From NCBI GenBank assembly GCA_947378425.1, contig CANCJV010000003.1, positions 1 through 64,000 of the forward strand: a stretch of DNA of 64,000 bases, in the 5' to 3' direction. The notes beneath the pieces are model-generated. The model saw only the letters and a list, made by a program, of their open reading frames with translations. It was not told where the DNA came from and did no database searches. Shown here one piece after another: positions 24,604 through 33,931 of the stretch (the first letter of the stretch is position 1; every line of letters starts with the position of its first letter). This DNA is from Synechococcaceae cyanobacterium. Its GTDB lineage: Bacteria > Cyanobacteriota > Cyanobacteriia > PCC-6307 > Cyanobiaceae. The translations under genes and the position numbers were made by a program.

Positions 24604-25836
24604 TTATGGTTGCAAACCATTTTCCAAAAGCAGATCACCCCAGCGGTTCATAAAGACAATCCGTTCATCTAGGAATTGCGCTTTGTCATATGCCTGACGA
24701 ACCTTGCCAGGCGGTTTGTGCCCCATCTGCAGATCAATGACGTGGAAGGGGGTCTTCAGTATGTCCTGCCCGTGTGTCAACGCCATATGCCTGACACCGT
24801 GTGCAACGAATTTGCCTTGGTATCCCATCCGCTTGATCAGGTGGTTGGGTGTCTCCAACGCAATGTGATCTGTGCCCTTACCCCTGGAACTTTGAAAGAT
24901 GTAGGGGGAATGCCCTGTTATCGGTCTGAGGAACTCCAGGACATCGATCAAGGGTTGTGACAAAGGGATCAAGTGGTCTTGCCTCGTCGCATTCCGCCCT
25001 TTCATCCTTCTGGCAGGAATGGTCCAAATTCCTTGTTTCCAATCAATCTCTGACCATTCACCAGGCACAGCAGCACCAACCCGCATAAAGGTCAGTAGCA
25101 GCACCTTCACAGAAGCGAGGACAATCAGATCTCCATTGCCCTTGTTGCTGGAGAGGTCCGCCAGGAACCCAGGTACATCGTTCCACTCAAGCGACGGGTG
25201 ACTCTGAGTGACGTGACCTGAGTGGGCGTGTCTGGAACTCCTGGCGGGGTTGGGGTCAGGGATCCATTCGTGGTCAATGGCATAGGAGAAGACCTGCCTG
25301 AGCACCCCAAACACCTTGTCGGACTGGTTGCGGGCACCCCTTGCTTCAATGGTTCGCTTGAAGTCCAGACATTCACTGCGGGTTATTGCCCTGATCGACC
25401 GCTTGCCAAAAACTGGCAGGATTTGGTTATCCAACTTGTTCTTGTAGTCCTTGAGCGTGGTGGCAGCGAGTTTGCTGCTGGTGCTCGCCAACCATTCCTC
25501 TGCCGCCTTCTGGAACGTCACAGCACCCACACGCTGGACGGTCTGGCGCTGCTCTGCCTTCAATGCTCTGGGGTCTACTCCCTGGCGCCGCAGCACTTCC
25601 AGTCGTGCCCGCTCCTCCCGTGCCTCCTTGAGGGTCCACTGACCTGGACCCTTGCCATAGGGACCAATCTGGTAGTCACGCTGCTTGCCCTCTTTCCCAG
25701 GAGGGAAGCGATGACGCCAGACGAAATAGCGCCCGCTATTGGGGTAGACCTCGACTAAAAGGGCATCGCCAACAGAAACCTTGTATTTCTTTGACTGGGG
25801 TTTGAGTGCCCTCAGATCGCTGTCAGTGAAAGGCAT
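24604..25836 (-). CDS. int: Tyrosine integrase of the genomic island (P4-type)
   Basis: The 410-residue protein begins MPFTDSDLRALKPQSKKYK, the DUF4102 N-terminal arm-binding domain. A SAM-like core-binding domain (FQKAAEEWLASTSSKLAATTLKDYKN) and the catalytic domain follow. Catalytic residues are visible: Arg in TFMRVGAAVPGEW, the H-x-x-R motif in HGVRHMALTHG, the GH in MGHKPPG and the likely nucleophile Tyr in RQAYDKAQF. It catalyses site-specific insertion and excision at the tRNA-Ser end located 184 bases upstream. The frame is open to 26169 through the tRNA, but only the ATG at 25836 makes sense. Four arm-type repeats precede it. Confidence 0.95.
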   Translation of the reverse strand: MPFTDSDLRALKPQSKKYKVSVGDALLVEVYPNSGRYFVWRHRFPPGKEGKQRDYQIGPYGKGPGQWTLKEAREERARLEVLRRQGVDPRALKAEQRQTVQRVGAVTFQKAAEEWLASTSSKLAATTLKDYKNKLDNQILPVFGKRSIRAITRSECLDFKRTIEARGARNQSDKVFGVLRQVFSYAIDHEWIPDPNPARSSRHAHSGHVTQSHPSLEWNDVPGFLADLSSNKGNGDLIVLASVKVLLLTFMRVGAAVPGEWSEIDWKQGIWTIPARRMKGRNATRQDHLIPLSQPLIDVLEFLRPITGHSPYIFQSSRGKGTDHIALETPNHLIKRMGYQGKFVAHGVRHMALTHGQDILKTPFHVIDLQMGHKPPGKVRQAYDKAQFLDERIVFMNRWGDLLLENGLQP

Positions 25837-25844
25837 TTGAGAAA

Positions 25845-25906
25845 TACCCCAACACTCAAATCCTACCCCAACACGGGAGGGTGCGTACCCCAGCAAATAC
25901 CCCAAC
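25845..25906. repeat. Four arm-type repeats upstream of the integrase
   Basis: TACCCCAAC-like words start at 25845, 25864, 25886 and 25898 (spacing 19, 22 and 12), beginning 9 bases before the integrase start. Number and spacing match the repeats before the broken integrase, but the word differs. Confidence 0.6.
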
Positions 25907-26019
25907 TGCTTTTTATGACCACCCTGGTCTTGGGTGGTTTTCCCTGGACCACCTACCCGTCGAAACCCCAGATACAGCAAAGGATCTGGACGAACCAGAC
26001 CCTTTGAGAACCCTTCAAC

Positions 26020-26032
26020 AACGGAGAGGGTG
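26020..26032. repeat. Attachment-site core in the tRNA-Ser 3' end (att)
   Basis: The 13-mer AACGGAGAGGGTG overlaps the last bases of tRNA-Ser and is repeated at 546-558. Integration here preserves the tRNA gene. Confidence 0.6.
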
Positions 26033-26106
26033 GGATTCGAACCCACGGAAGGTTTCCCTTCAAACGATTTCGAGTCGTTCGCTTTCGACCACTCAGCCAC
26101 CTCTCC
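26022..26106 (-). tRNA. tRNA-Ser (anticodon CGA)
   Basis: An 85-base class II tRNA with the acceptor stem GGAGAGG/CCTCTCC and discriminator G. It has a D arm, anticodon loop CTCGAAA with anticodon CGA, a long variable arm with GGAAACC pairing, and the T arm GTGGGTTCGAATCCCAC. The long variable arm and G73 identify serine. CCA is not encoded. Its 3' end is the island's attachment site. Confidence 0.97.
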
Positions 26107-26181
26107 AGATCGCCCAGCCAGAGCGTTTGCCAGGGGACTGGCAGCTGCTCCGGCAGTAAACCATGGCACTTTACGGATCGG

Positions 26182-28215
26182 TCAGCCCCCGTAGGCCAGC
26201 AGCGATCCACTGCTGCCGGTGGCTTGCCAGGGGGGAGTCGGCGATCCTGCTCCTCCGGTTGGACCGCTCCACCAGAGCCAGCGGGGCGGCGGACCTGCCT
26301 GCTGAAGCTGCCTCTGATCCACGGGTCGTGGCCGAAAGCCAAGCCAGACCGCCTCGGGTCGGCGCTCCCCACTGTGCCGCCAGGCCCACAGCGCCTGCCG
26401 ATCAGGCAACAGCAACCATTGGTGCCCGCCTACCTGCAGCATCAGGCCATGGCTGTCCATCGACAGGGCCCGCACCTCCAGACCTGTACTGGTGAGTCGC
26501 TCGCCGGCAGCCAGGGGGATGCTGCCATCTCCGTAGGCCAGCACCAGGGGTGCCAGGCGCTGCCAGCAGTCCGGTTCAGCTGGGGCCACCGGATCGAGCA
26601 ACAGCAACCAGTCGAAGCGGCTGACGCCAAGACCCTGGGCCAGTTGGCCCACCTGGCGGCAGCTGTAGGGATCGCTGCGATTGCCGATCAGAGCCGCCCG
26701 GCCGTGATGGCGGGCGATCAACAGATCCCGGCTGCCACTGGTATGGCCATGGGCATCGCCCTGGTGAACCAGCAGCAGCTGATCGGATCCCAGCACCAGC
26801 AGGTGGCTCACCATCGTCAGCACCAGTCCGGCCAGGGCCAGTCGCCGCCAGATCCGCGTCAATCCAGGTAGCACCAGGCCCAGCAAGGCCAGGGCGAACA
26901 GGGCCAGCAGCACCGGTTGCGGCCGCCCCAGTTGCCACTGAGCCAGGGGCAAGGCTGCAAACCCCTTAGCGATCGCCAGCAGCAGATGCGCCACCGGATC
27001 CACCGGCAGCAGGAGGGGATGGAGCAAGGCAGGCACCAGCAGCGCCACCAGGGCCAGACCCATCGCCGCCAGCGTCAACGGTGTGAGTAGGGGGGCGGCC
27101 GCCAGGTTGGCCGGCACGGCATAGGCGGGCACCACCCCAAAGTGCAGCAACTGCAGCGGCAAGGTCCAGATCGTTGCGGCGATCGGCACCGCCAGGGCTG
27201 CCGCCAACGTCTCGCACCAGCGTCGACGATGCCCCTCCTGTGTCGGCGTCAGCCAGCCCCTGAGCCGCTGCTCCAGAGGCGTCGCTGAAACCAGCAACCC
27301 GGCGGTGGCCGCCACCGACAACTGGAAGCCCACATCGCTCAGCCAGAGTCGATTCCAGGTCAGCATCACCACCACGACGGCCGCCAGCAGCCCCAGGGGC
27401 CTGGTCCTTCGGCCGAACTCCAGGGCCAGCAGGGCGGCAGCACCCATCAGGACGGCCCTCACGACCGAGCCCTGGGCCCCCGCCAACAGCAGAAACAGCA
27501 GCATCGCTCCACCCGCCAGCAGCAGCCGCAGGGCCCGTCCCAGCGGCCGGGCGATGGCGGTGACCAGACCCAGCAGCACGGTGAGATGGAAGCCGGAGGC
27601 GGCCAACGCATGGGAGAGGCCTGCGGCCCGGAAGGCATCGCGCAGCTCCATCGGTAACGGCACCACCGCACTGCCGAGCACCAGGGCAGCCAGCAGGCCG
27701 CCCCGCTCAGGACCGGCAGCCTGGATCAGCCGTGCGGCGATGGTTCGGCGCAGATCTACCACCGGCGTCGGCGGCCGCTCGAGCACCTGGAACTGTTCGA
27801 CCTTCAGGCGGCTCCAGCTCTGCTGCCGGGCCAGCCGTTCCGCCGGACCTGACAACAGAGGATGGGGGGCTGGTGTGGGCCTGCGCAGACTGCCGTTAAC
27901 CCGCAGCAGCCAACCCTGGCGCAGGTTGGGGCAGGGATCGAAATCCAGTTCACTGCGGCCTCCAGCCGTCTCGAGCAGGACCCGACAGGTGGTACTCCCT
28001 GCTTCGGCCCCCTTGTGCAGCTGCGCCGGCCTTGGATCTTCCAGCAAGGTCCCGAGCAACACGGCGGCGACTGGCCCATCGCCCTGGCCCAGCAAGCGCA
28101 CCGGATCGTGGGGGCCAGGCTCTGGGGGGCGCAGCAGGTTGACCAGGAACAGGCCGCTCAGCAGCAAGGTCAGCGCCGCCATGGCCAGGCGCCTGAGGTG
28201 ATCAGTGGACCCCAT
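26182..28215 (-). CDS. comEC: ComEC/Rec2-family competence protein
   Basis: ComEC forms the inner-membrane channel that takes up single-stranded DNA in natural transformation. The 677-residue protein shows an N-terminal hydrophobic region, the Competence core with LSHALAASGFHLTVLLGLV near residue 210, many membrane segments, and a C-terminal metallo-beta-lactamase-like region. The last part (SHLLVLGSDQLLLVHQGDAHG onward) lacks an obvious HxHxDH zinc motif, which is common in cyanobacterial forms. It starts MGSTDHLRRL, and an alternative start cannot be excluded. It sits next to the tRNA-Ser. Confidence 0.88.
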   Translation of the reverse strand: MGSTDHLRRLAMAALTLLLSGLFLVNLLRPPEPGPHDPVRLLGQGDGPVAAVLLGTLLEDPRPAQLHKGAEAGSTTCRVLLETAGGRSELDFDPCPNLRQGWLLRVNGSLRRPTPAPHPLLSGPAERLARQQSWSRLKVEQFQVLERPPTPVVDLRRTIAARLIQAAGPERGGLLAALVLGSAVVPLPMELRDAFRAAGLSHALAASGFHLTVLLGLVTAIARPLGRALRLLLAGGAMLLFLLLAGAQGSVVRAVLMGAAALLALEFGRRTRPLGLLAAVVVVMLTWNRLWLSDVGFQLSVAATAGLLVSATPLEQRLRGWLTPTQEGHRRRWCETLAAALAVPIAATIWTLPLQLLHFGVVPAYAVPANLAAAPLLTPLTLAAMGLALVALLVPALLHPLLLPVDPVAHLLLAIAKGFAALPLAQWQLGRPQPVLLALFALALLGLVLPGLTRIWRRLALAGLVLTMVSHLLVLGSDQLLLVHQGDAHGHTSGSRDLLIARHHGRAALIGNRSDPYSCRQVGQLAQGLGVSRFDWLLLLDPVAPAEPDCWQRLAPLVLAYGDGSIPLAAGERLTSTGLEVRALSMDSHGLMLQVGGHQWLLLPDRQALWAWRHSGERRPEAVWLGFRPRPVDQRQLQQAGPPPRWLWWSGPTGGAGSPTPPWQATGSSGSLLAYGG

Positions 28216-28446
28216 CGACCGGCAGGCAACACCTCGGAAGGATTCCCGGCGATGTCCCAGCTCGAAGCCGGAACCCTCGAATGCACGGACCAGCTCACTT
28301 CAATCCGGGTTCTGCATGCCATTCGTCGGCCGGGATTCAGGCGGCCTGTCATGGGGTGATCGGCTGCTCGTGGGCTGATCCACCACCGACAACAAGGACC
28401 AGAATGCTGGCTGGCATTGCCCTGGCGCTCCCTGCTCCCTGCATCC

Positions 28447-30456
28447 ATGTCTGCTGATCTCAGCGAGGCCCGCTCAGCGCTCGGCTGCGGTGAACTGGAC
28501 CAGGCCCAGGCCCTGCTGGAGCAGTTGCTCCAGCAGCATCCAGGCGATGCTGACGTGCTCGAACGTCTGGCGGTCGTGTGGTGCAGGCGCGGCGATCTGG
28601 CCTGCGGTGAGGAGCTCCTGCAACGAGCGTTGACCGCTCAGCCGGATCACGGCGCCTCCCTCAACAGCCTGGGTGCCGTTCTGCAGCATCAGGGCCGCCT
28701 GCCGCAGGCCCGTACCGTGCTCGAGCGGGCCGTCGCCCTGCAGCCAGAAGTGGCCGACAGCTGGTGCAATCTCGGCATCGTGCTGCAGGGCCTGCAGCTG
28801 TATGGCCCAGCGCTGGAGGCCCTGGGGCGGGCGCTGCAGCTCCAGCCCGGTCATGCCCTCGCTCTGCGAGCGTGTGTGCATGGGTTACAGCGTCAGGGCC
28901 GGGCCAGCGAGGCGATCACCCTGCTGCAGGCCGCTGCCGGCGCCGATCCAGCCCAATGGAATGCGCTGGTCGATCTCGGCAATGGGCTCTTTCTCGCCGG
29001 CCAGTACCGGTCCGCAGCCAGGGCCTACGAGACGGCGCTGGCGGGCTGTGGTGAGACGGCTGAGTTGCTCGCCAACCTCGGCGCCACCCAGTTGGCCCTC
29101 GAGCTGCCCCAGCTTGCCCTCGCCAGCCTGCAACGGGCGTTGCAGCTGCGGCCAGCCTATGCGGAGGCCCTGGCCAATCTCTCGGTGGCACTGAGGCTGG
29201 TGGGCCATCCTGCCGAGGCCCTGTTGCCCTGCGATCAGGCACTGGCCCTGCGGCCGGACTTTGCCCCCGCCCAGATCGCCCGTTCCCAGGCTCTGCGGGA
29301 GTTGCAACGGCCCCAGGAGGCCCTGGCCGCCCTGGCCAGCGCCCGGCTTCTTCGTCCGGACGACAGCGCCTTGCTGGCCGATCTGGCCCTGGCCTACCAG
29401 GAGAGTGACCGGCTGGTGGAAGCCCTGGAGTGCTTCGAGGCGGCGGTTGCCGAACAGCCCGACAACGCCGACATCCTGGCCAACCGCGGCATTTGCCGCC
29501 TGTTGGCCAGCGACCAGCGCCAGGGCTGGGACGACTACGAAGCCCGCTTTCAGCGCCGGCAGCCGGTCATCCCCCTGGTCCGGCCGGCCAGTCCGCGTTG
29601 GCGAGGCGGACCGATCACCGCTGGACCCTTGCTGCTGGTGGGGGAACAGGGTCTGGGGGACATGCTGCAGTTCGTGCGCTATGCCCCCAGGCTGAAAGCA
29701 TTGGCCGGACGTGTTGCCCTGTGCCTGAGCGAGCCCCTGGTGGAGCTCGTGGCCACCGCCGGCATCGCCGACTTTGTCTGGACGCCGGAGCAGGCCGCCG
29801 AGCATCGGGGTCCCTGGCTGCCGTTGCTGTCGGTGTTTCAGGCCCTGGGCGCCAGCCCCGAGACACTGCCTGCGGCTGTTCCCTACCTGCAGGTGTCGCG
29901 GCAGCGGATCGACTCCTGGCGGCAGCGGATCAACGGGGGCAGCGGCCTGGTGATCGGTCTGGGCTGGCAGGGCAATCCGGAGGCGGAAACCGGCGCCGTG
30001 CGCGGCCGTTCCCTGCCCCTGGCCCTGCTGGAGCCCCTCAGCCATTGGCCCCAGGTGCAATTTCTGTCACTGCAGAAAGGTCCGGGTGCTGAGCAACTGG
30101 CCAGCTGCCCCTTCCGTGAGCGGTTCTGCCCGGCCCAGGAGCAGGTCGATGCGGCCTGGTCTTTTCTCGACACCGCTGCCCTGGCCAGTTGTTGTGATCT
30201 GATCATCAGCAGCGACAGCGCCCTGGCCCATCTGGCCGGTGCCCTGGGCCTGCCGGTCTGGCTGTTGCTCAAGCAGGGGCCGGACTGGCGCTGGGGACTC
30301 GACGGTGACAGCAGCCCCTGGTACCCCTCCATGCGTCTGTTCCGTCAGCGCTGTGCGGGCGATTGGCCCGAGGTGATCGAGCGGCTGGCTGCGGAGCTGG
30401 CCCGCCAACTGCCCCACCTGGAGGAGCTCAACGCCAGCCGGTGGCAGCCGTTATGA
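28447..30456 (+). CDS. TPR protein with GT9-like C-terminal domain, copy 1
   Basis: Starting at MSADLSEARSAL the 669-residue protein has about ten 34-residue tetratricopeptide repeats (to about residue 350). A C-terminal domain follows with LLLVGEQGLGDMLQFVRYAP, GWQGNPEAE, SLQKGPGAEQL and SSDSALAHLAGALGLPVWLLL. These blocks match the heptosyltransferase-like (GT9) end found in cyanobacterial TPR proteins. Such proteins may glycosylate surface structures or serve as scaffolds; activity is not shown. Its stop overlaps the start of a homologous gene (ATGA). Confidence 0.85.
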   Translation: MSADLSEARSALGCGELDQAQALLEQLLQQHPGDADVLERLAVVWCRRGDLACGEELLQRALTAQPDHGASLNSLGAVLQHQGRLPQARTVLERAVALQPEVADSWCNLGIVLQGLQLYGPALEALGRALQLQPGHALALRACVHGLQRQGRASEAITLLQAAAGADPAQWNALVDLGNGLFLAGQYRSAARAYETALAGCGETAELLANLGATQLALELPQLALASLQRALQLRPAYAEALANLSVALRLVGHPAEALLPCDQALALRPDFAPAQIARSQALRELQRPQEALAALASARLLRPDDSALLADLALAYQESDRLVEALECFEAAVAEQPDNADILANRGICRLLASDQRQGWDDYEARFQRRQPVIPLVRPASPRWRGGPITAGPLLLVGEQGLGDMLQFVRYAPRLKALAGRVALCLSEPLVELVATAGIADFVWTPEQAAEHRGPWLPLLSVFQALGASPETLPAAVPYLQVSRQRIDSWRQRINGGSGLVIGLGWQGNPEAETGAVRGRSLPLALLEPLSHWPQVQFLSLQKGPGAEQLASCPFRERFCPAQEQVDAAWSFLDTAALASCCDLIISSDSALAHLAGALGLPVWLLLKQGPDWRWGLDGDSSPWYPSMRLFRQRCAGDWPEVIERLAAELARQLPHLEELNASRWQPL

Positions 30457-32192
30457 ACACGGCGCTCAGCATCGCCCGACGCGCCCTCGACAACGGTGAC
30501 CTGGAACTGGCTGAAACCAGCCTGCGCCAATGGCTGCACCAGAGTCCCGCCGATGCCGATGCCTTGGAGCGACTGGCCCTGGTCCAGGCCCGTCGCGGCG
30601 ATCTTGAGGCGGCCCTGCCGCTGCTGCACGCCGCCCTGGGAATCAATCCCGACCATCGACAGGCGCTGATCAACCTCGGCGCCATGCTTGCCAACCTCGG
30701 CCGACCCGACGAGGCCTGTCCCTGGCTGGAGCGGGCCGTGAGCCTGTATCCCGACCGCGCCGATGGCTGGGGCAATCTCGCCGTCGTGTTGCACCAGCTC
30801 CAGCAGAGTGCAGCAGCTCTGACGGCTCTGGACAAGGCCTTGGCCCTCCAGGGCGGTGATCGTCGCCTCCTGCGCCTGCAGTCCCTGCTGCTGGTGGAGT
30901 TGGGACGGCCCAGTGAAGCGATCACCCTGCTGCGCCAGGCCGCGCCAGCCGATCCCAGCCTCTGGCAGGAACTGGTGGATCTCGGCATCCGACTCCATGA
31001 CCTGGGCCTTACGGATCTGGGGATCTCGGCTCTGCAACAGGGGCTCGTTGGCCGTCCTGACGATGCCAGGGCCTGGTTGAACCATGGTGCCCTGCTGTCC
31101 CTGCAGGGCCGGCTGGAGGAGGCCCTGAGCAGCTTTGCCCAGGCGTTGGCCCTGGATTCGCAGGGGGCGGATGCCCACCTGTTCCTCGGCATCGCTCGCC
31201 TGCTGACCAGTCACCAGAGCCTCGGCTGGGATGACTTCGAATGGCGTGAGCGCGTCGACGCCTCCATGGCCCCGCTGGTGACACCCCCCGGCCCGCGCTG
31301 GCGGCTGGAGGAACAGGAGGAGCCGGTCCAACACCTGCTGCTCATCGGTGAACAGGGCCTGGGCGATGTTATGCAGTTCGTGCGCTATGCCCCCAGCTTT
31401 CGCCCCCATGCCCGCAGGATCTCGCTGTGCGTCCAGGAGCCGTTGGCGGGGCTGATCGCCAGCTCCGGCCTTGCCGATGCCGTTGTCTCAGCGCAGCAGG
31501 CCGCCGAACATCAGGGCCCCTGGCTGCCCCTGCTCTCCAGTTGTCACGCCCTGGCCCAGCCCCCCGCTGCCCTTGAAACTCCCAGTCCTTACCTCAGGGT
31601 TGAAGGCGAGCGCCTGGAGCAGTGGCGCCGGCGGCTGGCGTCAGGGACGCAGGCGCCAGGGTCGCAGGAGCTCCTGGTGGGGTTGCACTGGCAGGGCAAT
31701 CCCACGGCTGAATTGCGCGATGGCGCCCGTGGGCGCTCCTTGCCCCTGGCCCTGCTGGCACCTCTGGCTGGGATTGAAGGCCTGCGTCTGCTGTCGCTGC
31801 AGAAGGGGCCCGGGGCTGAGCAACTCGCCTGCTGTTCCTTTCGCTCCGCTTTTCATCCCGCCCAAGCTGCCGTGGATGATGCCTGGGATTTCCTTGACAC
31901 GGCCGCCATTGCCCGTTGCTGTGATCTGATCGTCAGCGCTGACAGTGGTCTGGTCCACCTGGCCGGCGGTCTGGGGCTGCCGGTCTGGTTGTTGTTGCAG
32001 CGGGTGCCCGACTGGCGTTGGGGACTCGACGGTGAGGACAGCCACTGGTATCCGTCCCTGCGCCTGTTCCGCCAGCGCCGATCGGGCGACTGGCCCGAGT
32101 TGATCACGCGTCTGGTCGATCGCCTCCGGGGCGAAGTGCCCCGGCTGCTTGCTGCCAGAAACCGCAGAAGCAGCGAGCCCGTGGGTTCGTGA
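30453..32192 (+). CDS. TPR protein with GT9-like C-terminal domain, copy 2
   Basis: The 579-residue protein starts MNTALSIARRAL and has fewer TPR units than copy 1 but the same C-terminal domain (LLLIGEQGLGDVMQFVRYAP, HWQGNPTAE, SLQKGPGAEQL, SADSGLVHLAGGLGLPVWLLL). The two genes are tandem duplicates, translationally coupled, differing mainly in repeat number. A shared pathway, probably cell-surface glycan related, is inferred from the domain. Confidence 0.85.
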   Translation: MNTALSIARRALDNGDLELAETSLRQWLHQSPADADALERLALVQARRGDLEAALPLLHAALGINPDHRQALINLGAMLANLGRPDEACPWLERAVSLYPDRADGWGNLAVVLHQLQQSAAALTALDKALALQGGDRRLLRLQSLLLVELGRPSEAITLLRQAAPADPSLWQELVDLGIRLHDLGLTDLGISALQQGLVGRPDDARAWLNHGALLSLQGRLEEALSSFAQALALDSQGADAHLFLGIARLLTSHQSLGWDDFEWRERVDASMAPLVTPPGPRWRLEEQEEPVQHLLLIGEQGLGDVMQFVRYAPSFRPHARRISLCVQEPLAGLIASSGLADAVVSAQQAAEHQGPWLPLLSSCHALAQPPAALETPSPYLRVEGERLEQWRRRLASGTQAPGSQELLVGLHWQGNPTAELRDGARGRSLPLALLAPLAGIEGLRLLSLQKGPGAEQLACCSFRSAFHPAQAAVDDAWDFLDTAAIARCCDLIVSADSGLVHLAGGLGLPVWLLLQRVPDWRWGLDGEDSHWYPSLRLFRQRRSGDWPELITRLVDRLRGEVPRLLAARNRRSSEPVGS

Positions 32193-32215
32193 GCCATGGG
32201 CGGAGCCTGGTCGAT

Positions 32216-32404
32216 TCAGAAGGAGGGCAGGGCCAGGAACAGCTCACACAACTGCTGGCTGGGCATCGTCTGGCCCAGCAAGGGAGCCACCAACGCCGCC
32301 ACGGGTCGCAGTCGGCAGGGCCAGATCGCCCGCTCCGCCAGTCGCCCGGCCTGAAAACTCCCCAGCAGCAAGAGCGAAAGCAGAAGCAGGGTTCGCCGCT
32401 TCAC
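32216..32404 (-). CDS. Small secreted protein (putative)
   Basis: A 62-residue frame from a GTG start has a classic signal sequence: basic MKRRT, a run of Leu, then a small-residue region. The remaining part is short, with two Cys. No ribosome binding site is clear and no family is recognised. Confidence 0.35.
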   Translation of the reverse strand: MKRRTLLLLSLLLLGSFQAGRLAERAIWPCRLRPVAALVAPLLGQTMPSQQLCELFLALPSF

Positions 32405-32889
32405 AGCTGCTGCACTTTGTTCAATGGACTGATTCCGATCAAGCAGACACCGATCATGTGATCATGACGATTCAAGGGATGTGGGTTTCTTGACCACCTG
32501 ATCAATGGCAACTTGCTTGGTCAGATTGCCAATGATCGATCACACCCGGGAGGGATCGGTGCTGAAATCGGCATGATTGGGATGGGACACGGTGATGTGA
32601 ATCACGCAACGATCCCCACTGACTTCGGTGGAGCTCCTGCATGATCGCAAGAAAAATCCAAATCAGTTGATCGGGATGATCAAGCGTGTGCGCGGCTCAA
32701 TCTCTTCGGCTATATTGACGTCAAATTTCCAGAAGTATTGTTAGATTGATGACTCAATCAGGCTGGCAGCCCGCCTAGACATCAACCTTGACGAAAGCTT
32801 CGAGATGGCGACGTCCACAACCCCAGATCAAGGCGCAAGTTGCATCCAATCGCTCATCCATTTCAGCAAAGCCGGCGGGTTTGCGCCAT
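32405..32889. other. Gene-less stretch before glyQ 3' end
   Basis: No supported gene. It is AT-richer than the flanks and contains TTGACG at about 32715, a possible -35 box, followed by AT-rich sequence and a nine-codon frame starting at 32748. Confidence 0.4.
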
Positions 32890-33813
32890 TCAGGCGGTGG
32901 CAGCCAGCAATGCGGGTTGGCCCTGTTGCCAAAGGGCCCGTTGCTGATCGCTCAGCAGCGGAAAACCGAGAGCCTGGCGTTCGGCCAGCCAGGCTTCGGC
33001 CACCTGCTTGGCCAGATGGCGAATGCGAGCAATGGTGGCGGTGCGCTCGGTGACTGAAATCACGCCGCGGGCCTCGAGCAGATTGAAGGTGTGGCTGCAC
33101 TTCAGGACGAAATCCAGGGCAGGTGCCGGCAAGGCCTGGGTAATCAGGTCGGCGGCTTCGGCCTCGTAGATGGCAAACAATTGCTGTAAGCGCTTGGGAT
33201 TGGCTGCTTCAAAGTTGTAAGTGCACTGACCCTTTTCAAAGGGCAACCAGATGTCGCCATAGCTGCGCTCGCCATTCCAGCTCAGATCCCAGATGCTCTC
33301 CACATCCTGCAGATACATGGCGAGGCGCTCAAGGCCATAGGTGATCTCAATGGAGACTGGCCGGCAATCAAGCCCGCCACACTGCTGGAAATAGGTGAAC
33401 TGGGTGACCTCCATGCCATCAAGCCACACCTCCCAGCCCACACCCCATGCTCCCAGGGTCGGCGATTCCCAGTTGTCTTCCACAAAGCGAATGTCGTGAT
33501 CTGACTGGCGAATGCCCAGGGCCTCCAGGGAGGCCAGATAAGTCTCCTGGATGCCGTTGGGTGAGGGCTTGATCAGCACCTGGTATTGAAAATAGTGCTG
33601 GGCCCGATTGGGATTGTCGCCGTAGCGGCCATCGCTGGGGCGCCTGCAGGGCTCCGGGTAGGCCACGGCCCAGGGTTCCGGCCCAATGGCACGCAGCACG
33701 GTGTGCGGACTCATGGTGCCGGCCCCCTTTTCGGTGTCGTAGGGCTGCAACACCAGGCAGCCCTGATCCGCCCAGAACCGATTGAGACCGCTGATGATGT
33801 CCTGGAAGTGCAT
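32890..33813 (-). CDS. glyQ: Glycyl-tRNA synthetase alpha subunit
   Basis: GlyQ is the catalytic subunit of the bacterial alpha2beta2 glycyl-tRNA synthetase and charges tRNA-Gly in the cytosol. The 307-residue protein begins [26 protein letters not shown]. It has the class II motif blocks [28 protein letters not shown] and [14 protein letters not shown], then [13 protein letters not shown]. Length and motifs are normal. The partner glyS is not in the window. Confidence 0.97.
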   Translation of the reverse strand: MHFQDIISGLNRFWADQGCLVLQPYDTEKGAGTMSPHTVLRAIGPEPWAVAYPEPCRRPSDGRYGDNPNRAQHYFQYQVLIKPSPNGIQETYLASLEALGIRQSDHDIRFVEDNWESPTLGAWGVGWEVWLDGMEVTQFTYFQQCGGLDCRPVSIEITYGLERLAMYLQDVESIWDLSWNGERSYGDIWLPFEKGQCTYNFEAANPKRLQQLFAIYEAEAADLITQALPAPALDFVLKCSHTFNLLEARGVISVTERTATIARIRHLAKQVAEAWLAERQALGFPLLSDQQRALWQQGQPALLAATA

Positions 33814-33931
33814 CGGTTCCTGAACGGATGATTGGACGACAGACCGAGGAGTTTACGTTGCGTTGCCAGAGCCGCCGTGCGATGCCCAGAGCGAGCCGGG
33901 GCGGGCCAGCCCGCTCGGACCCGTGGTCTGG

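Larger units (their letters stand above)
546..26032. mobile_element. Integrative genomic island in tRNA-Ser(CGA)
   Basis: The element is bounded by the 13-bp repeat at 546-558 and its copy in the tRNA-Ser 3' end. It carries a complete tyrosine integrase and an AlpA-like gene at the tRNA-proximal end. By eye its base composition is near 50% GC against well over 60% in the flanking core, and the HIP1 octamer common in the core was not seen inside. Cargo includes restriction systems, a Rad52-like protein, a giant RTX surface protein and many small genes of unknown function. No conjugation, capsid or replication genes are recognisable, so its transfer route is unclear. The exact left boundary rests on a short repeat. 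Confidence 0.65.

Noticed and set aside
25836-26169. N-terminal extension of the integrase to 26169
   Set aside because: It would translate the tRNA-Ser gene and the arm repeats; the family start is at 25836.
28885-30060. 391-codon minus-strand frame opposite the first TPR gene
   Set aside because: Gln/Gly-rich antisense of a TPR gene; no start signal or family.
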